DNA of 64,000 nucleotides, taken from assembly GCF_004209755.1 (NCBI RefSeq), contig NZ_CP035913.1, positions 7,316,001 through 7,380,000 of the forward strand, written 5' to 3'. The position numbers and the translations under genes were made by a program. This DNA comes from Pseudoduganella lutea (GTDB lineage Bacteria; Pseudomonadota; Gammaproteobacteria; Burkholderiales; Burkholderiaceae_D). Below, in pieces: positions 37,395 to 45,817 of the stretch (within the stretch, counting starts at the first letter, position 1; the number at the start of each line of letters is the position of its first letter). Under the pieces are notes generated by a model. It did not search any database, was not told where the DNA came from, and was given only the letters and a program-made list of their open reading frames with translations.

Positions 37395-37918
37395 TAGAAC
37401 TTACCTGTTCTCTGATAATCGGCGTAGGCGCTTGTACTTGCTTGACCAATTCTCAGCACTGCACCCGCGTAATCCGGCATCTGGGCGCCCGGTAGTGAGT
37501 TGATCTGGTCGACCACTCCGCCGAAGGCATTGGCCTGCTGCAAATCTATTGCACGGTTCTCGCGGAGGAGGTTTTCCTCCACCCGTGTATTGTCCAGTCC
37601 GGCCTGTCCAGCCAGCTCGCGCAACAGGGCGTCGACAGACGTTCCTGCCACGCCAGCCTCACCGGCCGAAACGGTCCCGGTAGCTTGGACCTTCTGGGCT
37701 GCCCGGTTGTTTAGGTTGATCTGATCCGAAGCGTCGGAAGCTTGCTCGTTTCGCTTCACTTCTAGGTTTGCCACGTTCTGGCGATAGGTCTGCATGTTGC
37801 TCTCATACTGCTGGTCGGTGGCCTTGTTCGCGGCCTTCACCACTTTCTTTTGCTGTGCAATGGATGCCGCTGTGGTAACCGCAGTGATGGCCAGCATGAT
37901 GGTTGTCGGCTCACACAT
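37394..37918 (-). CDS. Internal virion protein B (T7 gp14-like)
   Basis: 174 residues (T7 gp14 has 196). MCEPTTIMLAITAVTTAASI followed by a coiled coil is the usual gp14 opening. It is thought to form the ejection pore in the outer membrane. It overlaps the upstream gp13-like gene by 8 bp. Confidence 0.85.
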   Translation of the reverse strand: MCEPTTIMLAITAVTTAASIAQQKKVVKAANKATDQQYESNMQTYRQNVANLEVKRNEQASDASDQINLNNRAAQKVQATGTVSAGEAGVAGTSVDALLRELAGQAGLDNTRVEENLLRENRAIDLQQANAFGGVVDQINSLPGAQMPDYAGAVLRIGQASTSAYADYQRTGKF

Positions 37919-38414
37919 GGTGGTCCTCCTTCCTCAAATAGAATCGTTGAAATGGTTGATCGTTGATCCCGAACGGGACCGGGGGGTCGATGGTGAAACC
38001 CAGCCAGCGGAGCCACTGGATATGAACCTGGTTCTCTGCCCAGGCATAACCCTCAAGCTCGTCATGGGCCTCCAGCCAGCCTTCCACGTATCCCCGGCAC
38101 TCCCTTAGGAAGCTCTTGCGGATCAACGGAAGTTCTTCCGAGGCCAGCATCCAGGGGAACCCTGTAGCGCCCTCCTCGCCCCACGTGAGCTGCCCGGCGA
38201 TGCCGAACAGGGCGATCACTTGGCCACGCCAAACCACCGCATAGGCGATGTTCGAGACCGCGAGGGAGAACCTGAGGGCCAGCTCGGGGGGCATTCCGGA
38301 GGAGTGGAAGACTTCCTCCACGTCCTCCTGCCGAAGCCTTGGGGCCAGCTCGAAGGTGTCCTTACGGGTCGCCAGGCGGACGTAGGGCTTAGATGCCTTG
38401 GCTTCGTTTTGCAT
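37911..38414 (-). CDS. Internal virion protein A (T7 gp13-like, GNAT-fold)
   Basis: 167 residues. Its place between tail tubular B and gp14, the acetyltransferase-like layout (AYAVVWRGQVIALFGIAGQL) and the end NQVHIQWLRWLGFTIDPPVPFG match gp13-type proteins, whose acetyltransferase activity is not established. T7 gp13 is required for a normal virion core. The start overlaps the tail tubular B stop by 26 bp. Confidence 0.75.
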   Translation of the reverse strand: MQNEAKASKPYVRLATRKDTFELAPRLRQEDVEEVFHSSGMPPELALRFSLAVSNIAYAVVWRGQVIALFGIAGQLTWGEEGATGFPWMLASEELPLIRKSFLRECRGYVEGWLEAHDELEGYAWAENQVHIQWLRWLGFTIDPPVPFGINDQPFQRFYLRKEDHHV

Positions 38415-40760
38415 ACATACCTTCCCAGTCCGCGCTCAGGAAGGCGCACGGCAATGGCGAGTCGGAAACCATCTCGATCTTCACGTCGGTGTTTCTGGCA
38501 CGCACGGGGAAGCGGAATGTCCCTGTCGCCAGTGCCATGGAGCCGATGATGGATGAGGTCATGCCGAGGGTCTTCCCTGTAAACGGATAGGTGAAAGTGT
38601 CGCGGCCCTGTGGCGTCACCTCAACCTTGAAGTAACCAGTGTCCGAGTAGTTCACCTGCATGTTGCGAAGCTGGAGCCTCGCCGTGTTGTCGGCCTTCTC
38701 CCCGCCATTGCTGGTTGCCGTCTTGGGGACGATTGTGGAGAACTGGTAGCGGAATGCGTACCTGCGGCCGAACACGAAGTCATACTCCGTTAAGTCGCCA
38801 GGGCCGATAATCAGCCGCAGCTCTCCAGCCTCAGTGTCATTGGCAACAGGGAAGACCGCGCCAGGAATGCCTGTGGTAGCCACTGCCGTATAGGCGGGCG
38901 TGCCAGAAGCGAAGTAGCCAACTTCCTGCGGCAAGACGTAGGTGTAGTTCCGCGCCTCGTCGTAGAAGAGGACCTGTCCGGGGAGATTCCTCTTGCGGTC
39001 CAGGTGGACGAGGAATGGCTCCCCCTCCTCCGGGAACTCGGCGGAAACGTCCAGGGACTCCAGGTAGAGGCCATCCACCCGGTTGACCGCGAGGTACATC
39101 ACGGACTCCACGAAGTCCACGTTGAGAACCTGGTCGAAGATGTCCAGGGACCAGCGGGACCAGGAGCTTTGTAGCTTCTCGTTGTTGGACCAATAGAACT
39201 TGTAGACGTAGATTGCTGCCCGGTCCCCCTTCGTCAGGACACACAGCATGTCCTCGTTGAGGCCGGCAGCCAGTTTAAAGATGCCCTTCGGGATGTACCG
39301 GGGCACGTGGCTGGTCACTTCCGCCGCATCGTTAGTCTGGGAGTCCTGATCCACGAAGTACTCACGGACGCCCGAATAGGCCCCTGCAGGTGTCGCAAAG
39401 AGCACCATGCGGCCCATTCCTTGCGGCTTCGCTGCGGGGTTACACTCGAACTCCGTGGTGGGTTTGATCGAGATCGTCTTCGGGGTCAGTAGGTCCCCGG
39501 ACTCCACGGCAAACTGGGTCTGCGTGGAGAACAGGAGGAGCTGCTTACTAAATGGGATCGCGGCCGTGAGCTTTGACACCTTGGTGTGCGACACCTGTAC
39601 ATCGATCCGGTCCGAGTCCAGCAGGTCCGTTACCGTACTCGGGTAGAAGTTGAAGAACTCACCTGCCTCGGAGAAGCACACCGCCTCGTCCACGATGAAG
39701 CCCAGGCGGTTCCGGTAAAAGAACACGTCCTGGATTGAGCCTCCCACGAACGATGGGTGTGGGGCGGAGCCCTCATCGCCAACCTTGCGGGTGCCCCAGG
39801 AGAGGGCCTTGAAGGAGAACGTTCCGTCCGCCTCACGAACCAGTGCGAAGGGCATGGTGCCCGGCATGAAGCCCACCGAGATACCCGGCTGGACGGTCTC
39901 CCGCCATACACCGGAGCTGTTCTCGGTCTTGTCGAACTTGACCCAGTAGTTATCGAACTCCGATGTCTTGTCGCCAACGATCTCCACGGTGAAGTCCGCG
40001 AAGGCCGCATTGTTCGGCAGGTCAGCGAACCGCTGAATCTTCCCCTTGATGGGGTACATGGCTGTGTTGCCGTAGCCGTCCGAGGTGGTGACATTAAAGT
40101 CCTCCGCCTTCGTCAGGTACAGGACGGAGCCGGCCAGGCTGCAGGTGACGCCATGGGTGTCCACAGCGGCATTGATCCTGGTGGCGAGCTGCGAGGCGAT
40201 GTAATCCGTGGCAGTCTGCGGCATATCGGCAGCGGTGGTCCCGTTCGGGGTCGTGAAGCTGTACGTGTTGCCATTCAGTGTCACCGAGTACGTCTTCCCG
40301 TAGAGGCCATTCTTGACCACCACGATGGCCTCAGGGGGCCGCTCAGGGGACAGCGTGAGGTTCTCCTCCACCACCACGGAGCGGTTCACGATGAACGTGT
40401 AGTCGGCCACGGTGACAGCGCGGAAGTCCTTTTCAGGGTCCAGCGATTGGAGATACTCCGCCCCATCGGGGAAGGAAACAGGGTGCTCCGTACCATCGAG
40501 CCCATACACCCGAAGGGTCCCCTCGGTGATGATTACGACATACTGCTCCGAGTCGTCCCGGTTGATCGTGTGGATGTAAGCCTGATTGACAGGCCCGGAG
40601 ATGCGCGCAATGTGCCTCGTGGGGGCCTCTTCTTCAGCCCTCGGGCCACCGTGCTGAGACCGTTCTCCTGGACTTCAGCCTGGGAGGACAGGCGCAGTGT
40701 GTATGGTTGTTGAGAAACCCCATTCACCATATTGGCGATGGAGGAAGAGACCAGAGGCAT
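38389..40760 (-). CDS. Tail tubular protein B (T7 gp12-like nozzle), frameshifted as read
   Basis: About 790 residues when repaired (T7 gp12 has 794). The N-terminus MPLVSSSIANMVNGVSQQPY matches the gp12 start. The frame is lost after LKKRPP, where five Cs stand (ggggg, 40,621-40,625 on this strand). One more C gives KKRPPTRHIARIS and joins it to AYIHTINRDDSEQY and RAVTVADYTFIVNR, as in T7. The protein forms the tail nozzle that carries fibres and DNA. A programmed -1 slip is possible in principle, but similar lesions in host genes argue for a sequence error. Confidence 0.9.
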
Positions 40761-40763
40761 AAG

Positions 40764-41351
40764 TTACCTTCGTTGGAGAATGCGGGTCACTGTGGTGCCC
40801 GTAAGGAAGTTGTGGTCCGCAGTGGCCCCCTCAGCCTTCTTGAAGATGCGCCGTGCTTCCACTTCGTCCGCTTGGGTGAACTGGTAGAGGGTGTCCGAAC
40901 CAACCGCTCGCGCCTGGAACTTCCGGGCAGCCTTGACGGTGATGTAATGGCGGGCCGCCTGGGGTAGCTCCTCGAACGGCAGCAGGACCACCAGGTCCAC
41001 CTTCAGGGTCCGTGAGAACTCGTAGGTGTGCTTCTTGCGGTCATACAGGCGGGTCCCACGATGGACCACATCGATGCCCTGGTCGGGGCCTATGGTGTCC
41101 ACTCGCAGAGTGTTGAGGGGAACGCTGATCTCGTTCGTTTCAAACGAAGGGACCAGCGGATATTCTTTCTCGGTGTTGAAGTGCCAGCCTTGAGACTGAA
41201 CCTCCCTCAGGGTCTCAGCGAGAACCTGTTGGGCGATCACAGCGTCAACTACAGGGGGACCTGAGAGAGAGCTTATGGGGCTCTCTCCGATCACCTGCAG
41301 CATCAAGTTGACAGCGTCCAGCTCCGAGGTCGGAGTGGTGGCTGTTGGCAT
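40764..41351 (-). CDS. Tail tubular protein A (T7 gp11-like adaptor)
   Basis: 195 residues (T7 gp11 has 196). LDAVNLMLQVIGESPISSL, QGWHFNTEKEYPL and LPEAARHYI-like LPQAARHYITVKAARKFQ are diagnostic. It forms the ring between portal and nozzle. It starts 4 bp after the SGNH gene stop and lies 3 bp from tail tubular B. Confidence 0.93.
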   Translation of the reverse strand: MPTATTPTSELDAVNLMLQVIGESPISSLSGPPVVDAVIAQQVLAETLREVQSQGWHFNTEKEYPLVPSFETNEISVPLNTLRVDTIGPDQGIDVVHRGTRLYDRKKHTYEFSRTLKVDLVVLLPFEELPQAARHYITVKAARKFQARAVGSDTLYQFTQADEVEARRIFKKAEGATADHNFLTGTTVTRILQRR

Positions 41352-41355
41352 GCGG

Positions 41356-42885
41356 TTACATGAAAGCGTTCAGGCTCGGCGTCACCGTGTCCACCAAACC
41401 ACCGAGATCAGTCACACCCAGCGTCAACTGGGCGCCAACAGTGGTATGAATCCGGAGCGTGAATGCAACGGTTGTCGTGCCCACTGGTACCAGCATCTCC
41501 GGGGTACGTTTGAGACCGAAGTCAGGCGTACCTGTCAGGCCGGTGAGGTCATCCGTGGTGGCGTTCCAGTGCGACTTACCAAAGGCAACAGTGCCCAGAG
41601 TAGCGCCACCGGAGTCCAGGAACTTCAACTCAGCAACGGTCTTGAGGATGTTCCCGGAGGTAGCAGCGGTGACCTGCAGGCCTGCCTCGAAGAACGCGGC
41701 GATGCCCGCACCCTTCGAATAGCCACCACTGGCCGCCAACTGGACGTAATCGGTGGTGGCTGCTGCGCCCGAGATGGGCAAGAGGAGCTGCTTACCTGGG
41801 CCGCCATCCGTACGTGCGACCGTTGATGCCCCGGTGACAACGATGCTTCCGGACCGCGTGATGTTAATCGGGTCGGGGGTGCTTCCGGTGTTGGGTGCAG
41901 TAACTGCCCCTGCAGTGCCGATCATCAGCTTATTACCAAACAACGAGGACTGGTCGCCGTTGGAGCCGTAGCCGTTGAGCGTTCCGCGATCTGGCACTAC
42001 CCCTGCCATGTATGGCGTGAGGAAAGTGGCAAGTGCACTACCCATGAGGTAAGCACCATACGGTGATGGGTGGGTCGAATCAACCAACACGTTCGGGATC
42101 ACAGCACCGGTCGACGTGCTACCCGTCGATGCGGTGTAGTCACGCATGATGGCAGCCATATCGAAGTACATGAAGCCCGGCAAGGTTCGTGCGGCCTTTC
42201 GTGCATACGTCAGCAGCTTGGCAAACTCCTGACTTTCCAGATATTGCACACCATCGATAGGAGACACGCCCGTACCTGCATTGGTGCGGTTCATGCCTGC
42301 CGTGCCCACATACAGCAGGTCGGCACCGATGGCACGGCTCGCCCGATAAGTGGACATCACCGACTGCCACACTTGCTCGGCGGAGTACCCTTGATCCAGG
42401 TCGTTCGAGCCACCTTGAAGGACAACGAGGGTCGGCCGGAATGGGACAACATCACGGGTAAAGCGGGCACGAATCTGGTCAATCCGCTCGCCCGATACAC
42501 CTGCCCGGTTGAGGATGTTCATGCGTTGGCCCATCAACGCGTTAGCGTGGTCCAGCCAACTCCGTTCAGTGATCCCCCGGAAGGGCTTGCCGCCCACCGT
42601 CAGTTCGTCCGTGCCGTACCAGGTAATTGAGTCACCGATGGCGACCACTCGGGCCTTCTGGAACAACATACGGATTTCACCGGAGATGCCCGAACCGATT
42701 GTGTTGTAGGTCACCTCCACCACGTCGGTGGAGTTTACAGGATTCGCCAATGTGATGCCGGTGATGGACTGCTTGGAAATGGCGGCATTCACCCCATTGA
42801 CCCGTACCGATGCGGTCAAGTCATGTGGAGGGAGCGGGAAGAACACTTGTCCCTGGAAGGGACGGTCACTTTGAACAATCTGCAT
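41356..42885 (-). CDS. SGNH/GDSL hydrolase, probable virion-associated esterase
   Basis: 509 residues. An N-terminal ~75-residue beta-rich segment precedes an SGNH hydrolase with AIGDSITW (nucleophile Ser86), QGGSNDLDQ (Gly/Asn161) and DSTHPSPYG (Asp269, His272). A C-terminal ~200-residue beta-sandwich-like part (SGSIVVTGAS, VAFTLRIHTTVG) may bind carbohydrate or the capsid/tail. It lies between capsid and tail tubular A, where T7 has no such gene. A deacetylase or depolymerase acting on host surface polysaccharide is the likeliest role. Confidence 0.8.
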   Translation of the reverse strand: MQIVQSDRPFQGQVFFPLPPHDLTASVRVNGVNAAISKQSITGITLANPVNSTDVVEVTYNTIGSGISGEIRMLFQKARVVAIGDSITWYGTDELTVGGKPFRGITERSWLDHANALMGQRMNILNRAGVSGERIDQIRARFTRDVVPFRPTLVVLQGGSNDLDQGYSAEQVWQSVMSTYRASRAIGADLLYVGTAGMNRTNAGTGVSPIDGVQYLESQEFAKLLTYARKAARTLPGFMYFDMAAIMRDYTASTGSTSTGAVIPNVLVDSTHPSPYGAYLMGSALATFLTPYMAGVVPDRGTLNGYGSNGDQSSLFGNKLMIGTAGAVTAPNTGSTPDPINITRSGSIVVTGASTVARTDGGPGKQLLLPISGAAATTDYVQLAASGGYSKGAGIAAFFEAGLQVTAATSGNILKTVAELKFLDSGGATLGTVAFGKSHWNATTDDLTGLTGTPDFGLKRTPEMLVPVGTTTVAFTLRIHTTVGAQLTLGVTDLGGLVDTVTPSLNAFM

Positions 42886-42897
42886 CTAGTCTCCAAT

Positions 42898-42944
42898 AAA
42901 AAAAAGCCCCATCAGGAGCCCCTTCCGGGACCCCCAATGAGGCT
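42898..42944 (-). terminator. Rho-independent terminator after the capsid gene
   Basis: Coding strand GCCTCAT ... ATGGGGC stem with an inner GC-rich hairpin, then TTTTTTTT. It sits 17 bp after the capsid stop, the same place as the T7 major terminator after gene 10, so capsid can be made in excess over downstream proteins. Confidence 0.9.
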
Positions 42945-42961
42945 TGAGGTTGAATCGCTGA

Positions 42962-43906
42962 TTAGGCGGTCTTGATTTCGATAGCTGCTTGCGGAGCCAG
43001 GATGCCGTAGCCCTTGGCGAACTTAGCAACCATCAGGGTTGCCTGATAGCGTGCCTCGTATTCAGCGTCCATCGCCAGGTCCATCAGCGTGACGGAGCCC
43101 AGTGCGGCCTTTTGCAGGGCCAGGGCCACCGTGGTGCTGAAGTTGCCAGCGTAGGTGTTGTTCGAGCCGGCATCGGTCGTGCCGGTGGCAACGTTCGCGG
43201 ACGGCAGGTTGTTCGTCTTCACGATCTCCATACCAGCGACACGCAGTACCTTGCCATCGACGTAGACGCCTTGACCGCCCCAGTCCTTGTTCATCAGCTT
43301 GGTGGACTGCGCCAGCAGGTAGTACTGGGCAGGACGGACGAAGAACGCACGGTCGTCTTCCGGTACGTCTTTCTCATCGAACTTCTGGGCCGCAGCGAAA
43401 GCCGAGGCGATCAGTGCTTCGGCATCGGTACCGGCCGAACCAGCGGTGATTACCGAACCGCCCGGCTCACCCGTGATACGGGCTGCCGAACGTGCGGCCA
43501 GGATCGCCAGTTGCAGGAGTTGCTTGTCTTCCGTGTTGGCCAGGAAGATGCCCATCTGGGACGAGTACTCGGAGCGCACGTCGAAGTGGGACATCGCTTC
43601 GTCGTAGTTGGCAATCGAGACATCCGATTCCAGCAGGTCATCGATGGTGATGACCACTTCGCTCGAAGCCACCGGGCGGCCGTTGATCTCGGTACCCGGA
43701 GTGTGGTAACCGCCCGAAGCCTTGCCCAGGACCGGGAAGGATGCGGACTTGCCAGCGGTAATCTGGCGGTTACGCACGTAACGCGATGCGACACGCTTGG
43801 TTTCGTAAGCGGTCAGTACTTCACCAGCGAAGACCTTCAGTGCCAGTGCTTTTGCATCACCTGCCAGGTTGTTTTGCAGGATACGTGCGGGGGTCATATT
43901 TGCCAT
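42962..43906 (-). CDS. Major capsid protein (T7 gp10A-like)
   Basis: 314 residues with the HK97 fold expected for T7-like capsids. Visible blocks are ALKVFAGEVLTAYETKRVAS, a P-domain-like TIDDLLESDVSIANYDEAMS and the C-terminal MDAEYEARYQATLMVAKFAK. The start follows GGA at 6 bp. A 218-bp untranslated stretch lies upstream. The strong terminator downstream and the placement after scaffold and lysis genes point to high late expression. No -1 frameshift extension like T7 gp10B is evident. Confidence 0.95.
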   Translation of the reverse strand: MANMTPARILQNNLAGDAKALALKVFAGEVLTAYETKRVASRYVRNRQITAGKSASFPVLGKASGGYHTPGTEINGRPVASSEVVITIDDLLESDVSIANYDEAMSHFDVRSEYSSQMGIFLANTEDKQLLQLAILAARSAARITGEPGGSVITAGSAGTDAEALIASAFAAAQKFDEKDVPEDDRAFFVRPAQYYLLAQSTKLMNKDWGGQGVYVDGKVLRVAGMEIVKTNNLPSANVATGTTDAGSNNTYAGNFSTTVALALQKAALGSVTLMDLAMDAEYEARYQATLMVAKFAKGYGILAPQAAIEIKTA

Positions 43907-44124
43907 GTAAATCCAGTGAATGAGTTGAAAAGTCGTTGGAGCGGCTTTCCTGGACTCACACGCTTTCTCGTCCGGTTGTCCTCCTCGGAGGGCCTGAGAT
44001 ACTCTTGTGGGTGTCTTCGGATTGCAGCGTGGTCACCGCGCAGGGGCGCAGGTGTGACTTGTGCTTTTCTTCATTCGGTCGGCAGATACGGGTGGGGATT
44101 CTTGGGCAGGCTCCCCATGGCCTG

Positions 44125-44406
44125 TTACTTGGTTTCGCTTCCCAGCGATGCCTTGTGCTGCTGTCTCACCCAGTCCTGCAGGCCCTCCAGTTGGATGGAG
44201 TTCATGCTGGACTTCGTGTAGTTCACCGCAGCGGATGGCAGCAAATCCGCCACGTCGATAGGATCACCGTCCTTTCCTGGGAGTTTCTCCAGTGGCCTCG
44301 GAGGCCGCATCAGCGGTTCCGGAGGTAACGGATAAGGGACTGCCTGCGGCTTCGTTGAGCAAGCTCCTAACGTCAGCAGGCAGCACACAAGTATTCCTCG
44401 GTACAT
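44125..44406 (-). CDS. o-spanin, Rz1-like outer-membrane lipoprotein
   Basis: 93 residues. Signal MYRGILVCCLLTLGAC with lipobox LGAC (Cys16), then proline-rich STKPQAVPYPLPPEPLMRPP. It overlaps the i-spanin gene in another frame by 143 bp, the classic Rz/Rz1 arrangement. The pair spans the periplasm and disrupts the outer membrane at lysis. Confidence 0.88.
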   Translation of the reverse strand: MYRGILVCCLLTLGACSTKPQAVPYPLPPEPLMRPPRPLEKLPGKDGDPIDVADLLPSAAVNYTKSSMNSIQLEGLQDWVRQQHKASLGSETK

Positions 44407-44665
44407 GCTCGATCACTTTCTTCTCGATGGTCTCGCCTTTCTCGCGGACCACTTGAATGCGGTCCACGTATTTGGTAACCGTGACGGTGTTGATCTTCTC
44501 GGACTTTGCCTTGAGGTTCGAGATCGCCTCAGCCTGTTCGGCCTTGTACTTCTCGAACCCTTCAGTGCCCCATTGGTGACCCCAGGAGAATCCCAGGCCC
44601 ACCAGAAGCAGCCCGATCAGGAGCCACTTGAGAGCCGATATGGCCCACAGGGGAACTGCGGGCAT
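44264..44665 (-). CDS. i-spanin, Rz-like inner-membrane protein
   Basis: 133 residues. One N-terminal helix (ALKWLLIGLLLVGLGFSWGH), a coiled coil (EKYKAEQAEAISNLKAKSEK), then TYVDRIQ-type KYVDRIQVVREKGETIEKKV and a Cys-containing C-terminus. Its ATG overlaps the holin stop. The o-spanin starts inside it. Confidence 0.88.
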   Translation of the reverse strand: MPAVPLWAISALKWLLIGLLLVGLGFSWGHQWGTEGFEKYKAEQAEAISNLKAKSEKINTVTVTKYVDRIQVVREKGETIEKKVIEHVPRNTCVLPADVRSLLNEAAGSPLSVTSGTADAASEATGETPRKGR

Positions 44666-44880
44666 TACGCCGCCTTGGTGGCTGTCTGCTTCAGCACGCG
44701 GGCCACGATGATGGCCGCTGCCAGAACAGTGGTGACGTTCGCGGGAAGGTACTGCTGGACGGCCGGCAGGTAATCGAAGGCAGTCTCCAGGGCCAGCAGC
44801 AGGAACGCGAGCTGGACCGAGAGGAACTTATGGGCCTTCGCCCAGTCTTCCACCAGGTGGGCCTTAATTCGGGTCCACAT
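44665..44880 (-). CDS. Putative holin, 71 residues, two membrane helices
   Basis: Helices at about 18-38 (FLSVQLAFLLLALETAFDYL) and 48-63 (VTTVLAAAIIVARVLKQ) with charged ends fit a class II holin. It begins 2 bp after the scaffold stop and directly precedes the spanin pair, so it would trigger lysis together with the amidase encoded at 54,856. In T7 the holin is instead downstream of the tail fibre gene. Confidence 0.75.
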   Translation of the reverse strand: MWTRIKAHLVEDWAKAHKFLSVQLAFLLLALETAFDYLPAVQQYLPANVTTVLAAAIIVARVLKQTATKAA

Positions 44881-44882
44881 GG

Positions 44883-45662
44883 TTAGATGATGCTGGAGCG
44901 GCCGATCTTCTCTTGCACCTTCTTGCGGAAGGCCGGATCGGTTTTGTACTGCGGGGTAGCCATATCGGCCGTCATCTGCGCCAGGGACTCGTAGGAATCG
45001 CCGGCACCAACTTTCGTGGAGCCACCGATCAGGTTGCCTTCGGTAGGGTTGGCTTCGCGGTACTTCGCAGTGATGCCCGTTACTGCCAGCTTTGCCTTGA
45101 CCGGATCACGGGAATCCACCGCCTCGTTATAGGCAGCGATCTCCGCAGGGGTCAGGTTATTGGCAGCCCAGTCGGCCACTTCAGCGAACTGTTCGGCACC
45201 ACCTGCAGCGGACATCACATCCGCCTGGTAGCGTTCGCCCAGGACCTTCTGGCCTTCGATGTACTGGTCCACCAGGGCCTTCGGATAGCCGGCTTTCGTC
45301 AGCTTCTCGTAGCTCTCGGCGGACAGCTCGCCCTTCTGAGCGAACTCGGTGGAGAAGTCTTCCAGGTTCAGGCCCTTGTCGGCCAGCTCTTGGGAGACCT
45401 GTTCGGTGCCACCTTCAGGAACCGGAGGGACCTCGGGGGCCTTCTCGGCTGGGGAGGCTTGCTTGCCTTCCAGCTCGGCAAAGGCTGCGGCCATTTCTTC
45501 CGGGGTCTTGAACTTCTCCGGAAGCCAAGCCGGACGATCACCCGAGGGGGCAGCCGCAGGGTCTTCAGGGGTCGGCGTACCGTCCACCTTGGCCACCATG
45601 GCGGCAACGTGAGCTTGATCTTCGGCCGGGGCCGGCTGCTTGATGGTTACTTGTTCCGTCAT
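44883..45662 (-). CDS. Scaffolding/capsid assembly protein (T7 gp9-like)
   Basis: 259 residues, very acidic and proline-rich at the start (DPAAAPSGDRPAWLPEKFKT is the gp9-type PEWLPEKF motif), helical in the middle and ending MATPQYKTDPAFRKKVQEKI, which matches the capsid-binding C-terminus. It directs procapsid assembly and then leaves. Its ATG overlaps the stop of the small upstream gene. Confidence 0.9.
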   Translation of the reverse strand: MTEQVTIKQPAPAEDQAHVAAMVAKVDGTPTPEDPAAAPSGDRPAWLPEKFKTPEEMAAAFAELEGKQASPAEKAPEVPPVPEGGTEQVSQELADKGLNLEDFSTEFAQKGELSAESYEKLTKAGYPKALVDQYIEGQKVLGERYQADVMSAAGGAEQFAEVADWAANNLTPAEIAAYNEAVDSRDPVKAKLAVTGITAKYREANPTEGNLIGGSTKVGAGDSYESLAQMTADMATPQYKTDPAFRKKVQEKIGRSSII

Positions 45663-45817
45663 CAGTAGTCCTCGAATGTCATTTCATGGCCGTTCACCAC
45701 GAGGGTTTCGGCCTTGGTGGGCTTCGGGGGTTCTTGCAGTTGCACCGTAGAGTCTTCCACGATCACCACAGGTTTCTCGGTGTTCTCGCCATCAGCTTTG
45801 GGCTGGGTTTTGGCCAT
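45662..45817 (-). CDS. Hypothetical protein between portal and scaffold, 51 residues
   Basis: Too short for most gene finders, but it is well framed: it overlaps the portal end by 26 bp, its TGA overlaps the scaffold ATG, and it reads MAKTQPKADGENTEKPVVIV ... VVNGHEMTFEDY. Small acidic proteins of this kind occur between portal and scaffold in related phages. Function unknown. Confidence 0.65.
   Translation of the reverse strand: MAKTQPKADGENTEKPVVIVEDSTVQLQEPPKPTKAETLVVNGHEMTFEDY

Noticed and set aside
40621..40625. Programmed -1 frameshift in tail tubular B
   Set aside because: The slippery run is only five Cs with no evident stimulatory structure, T7 gp12 is not made this way, and the same type of lesion occurs in two host genes.
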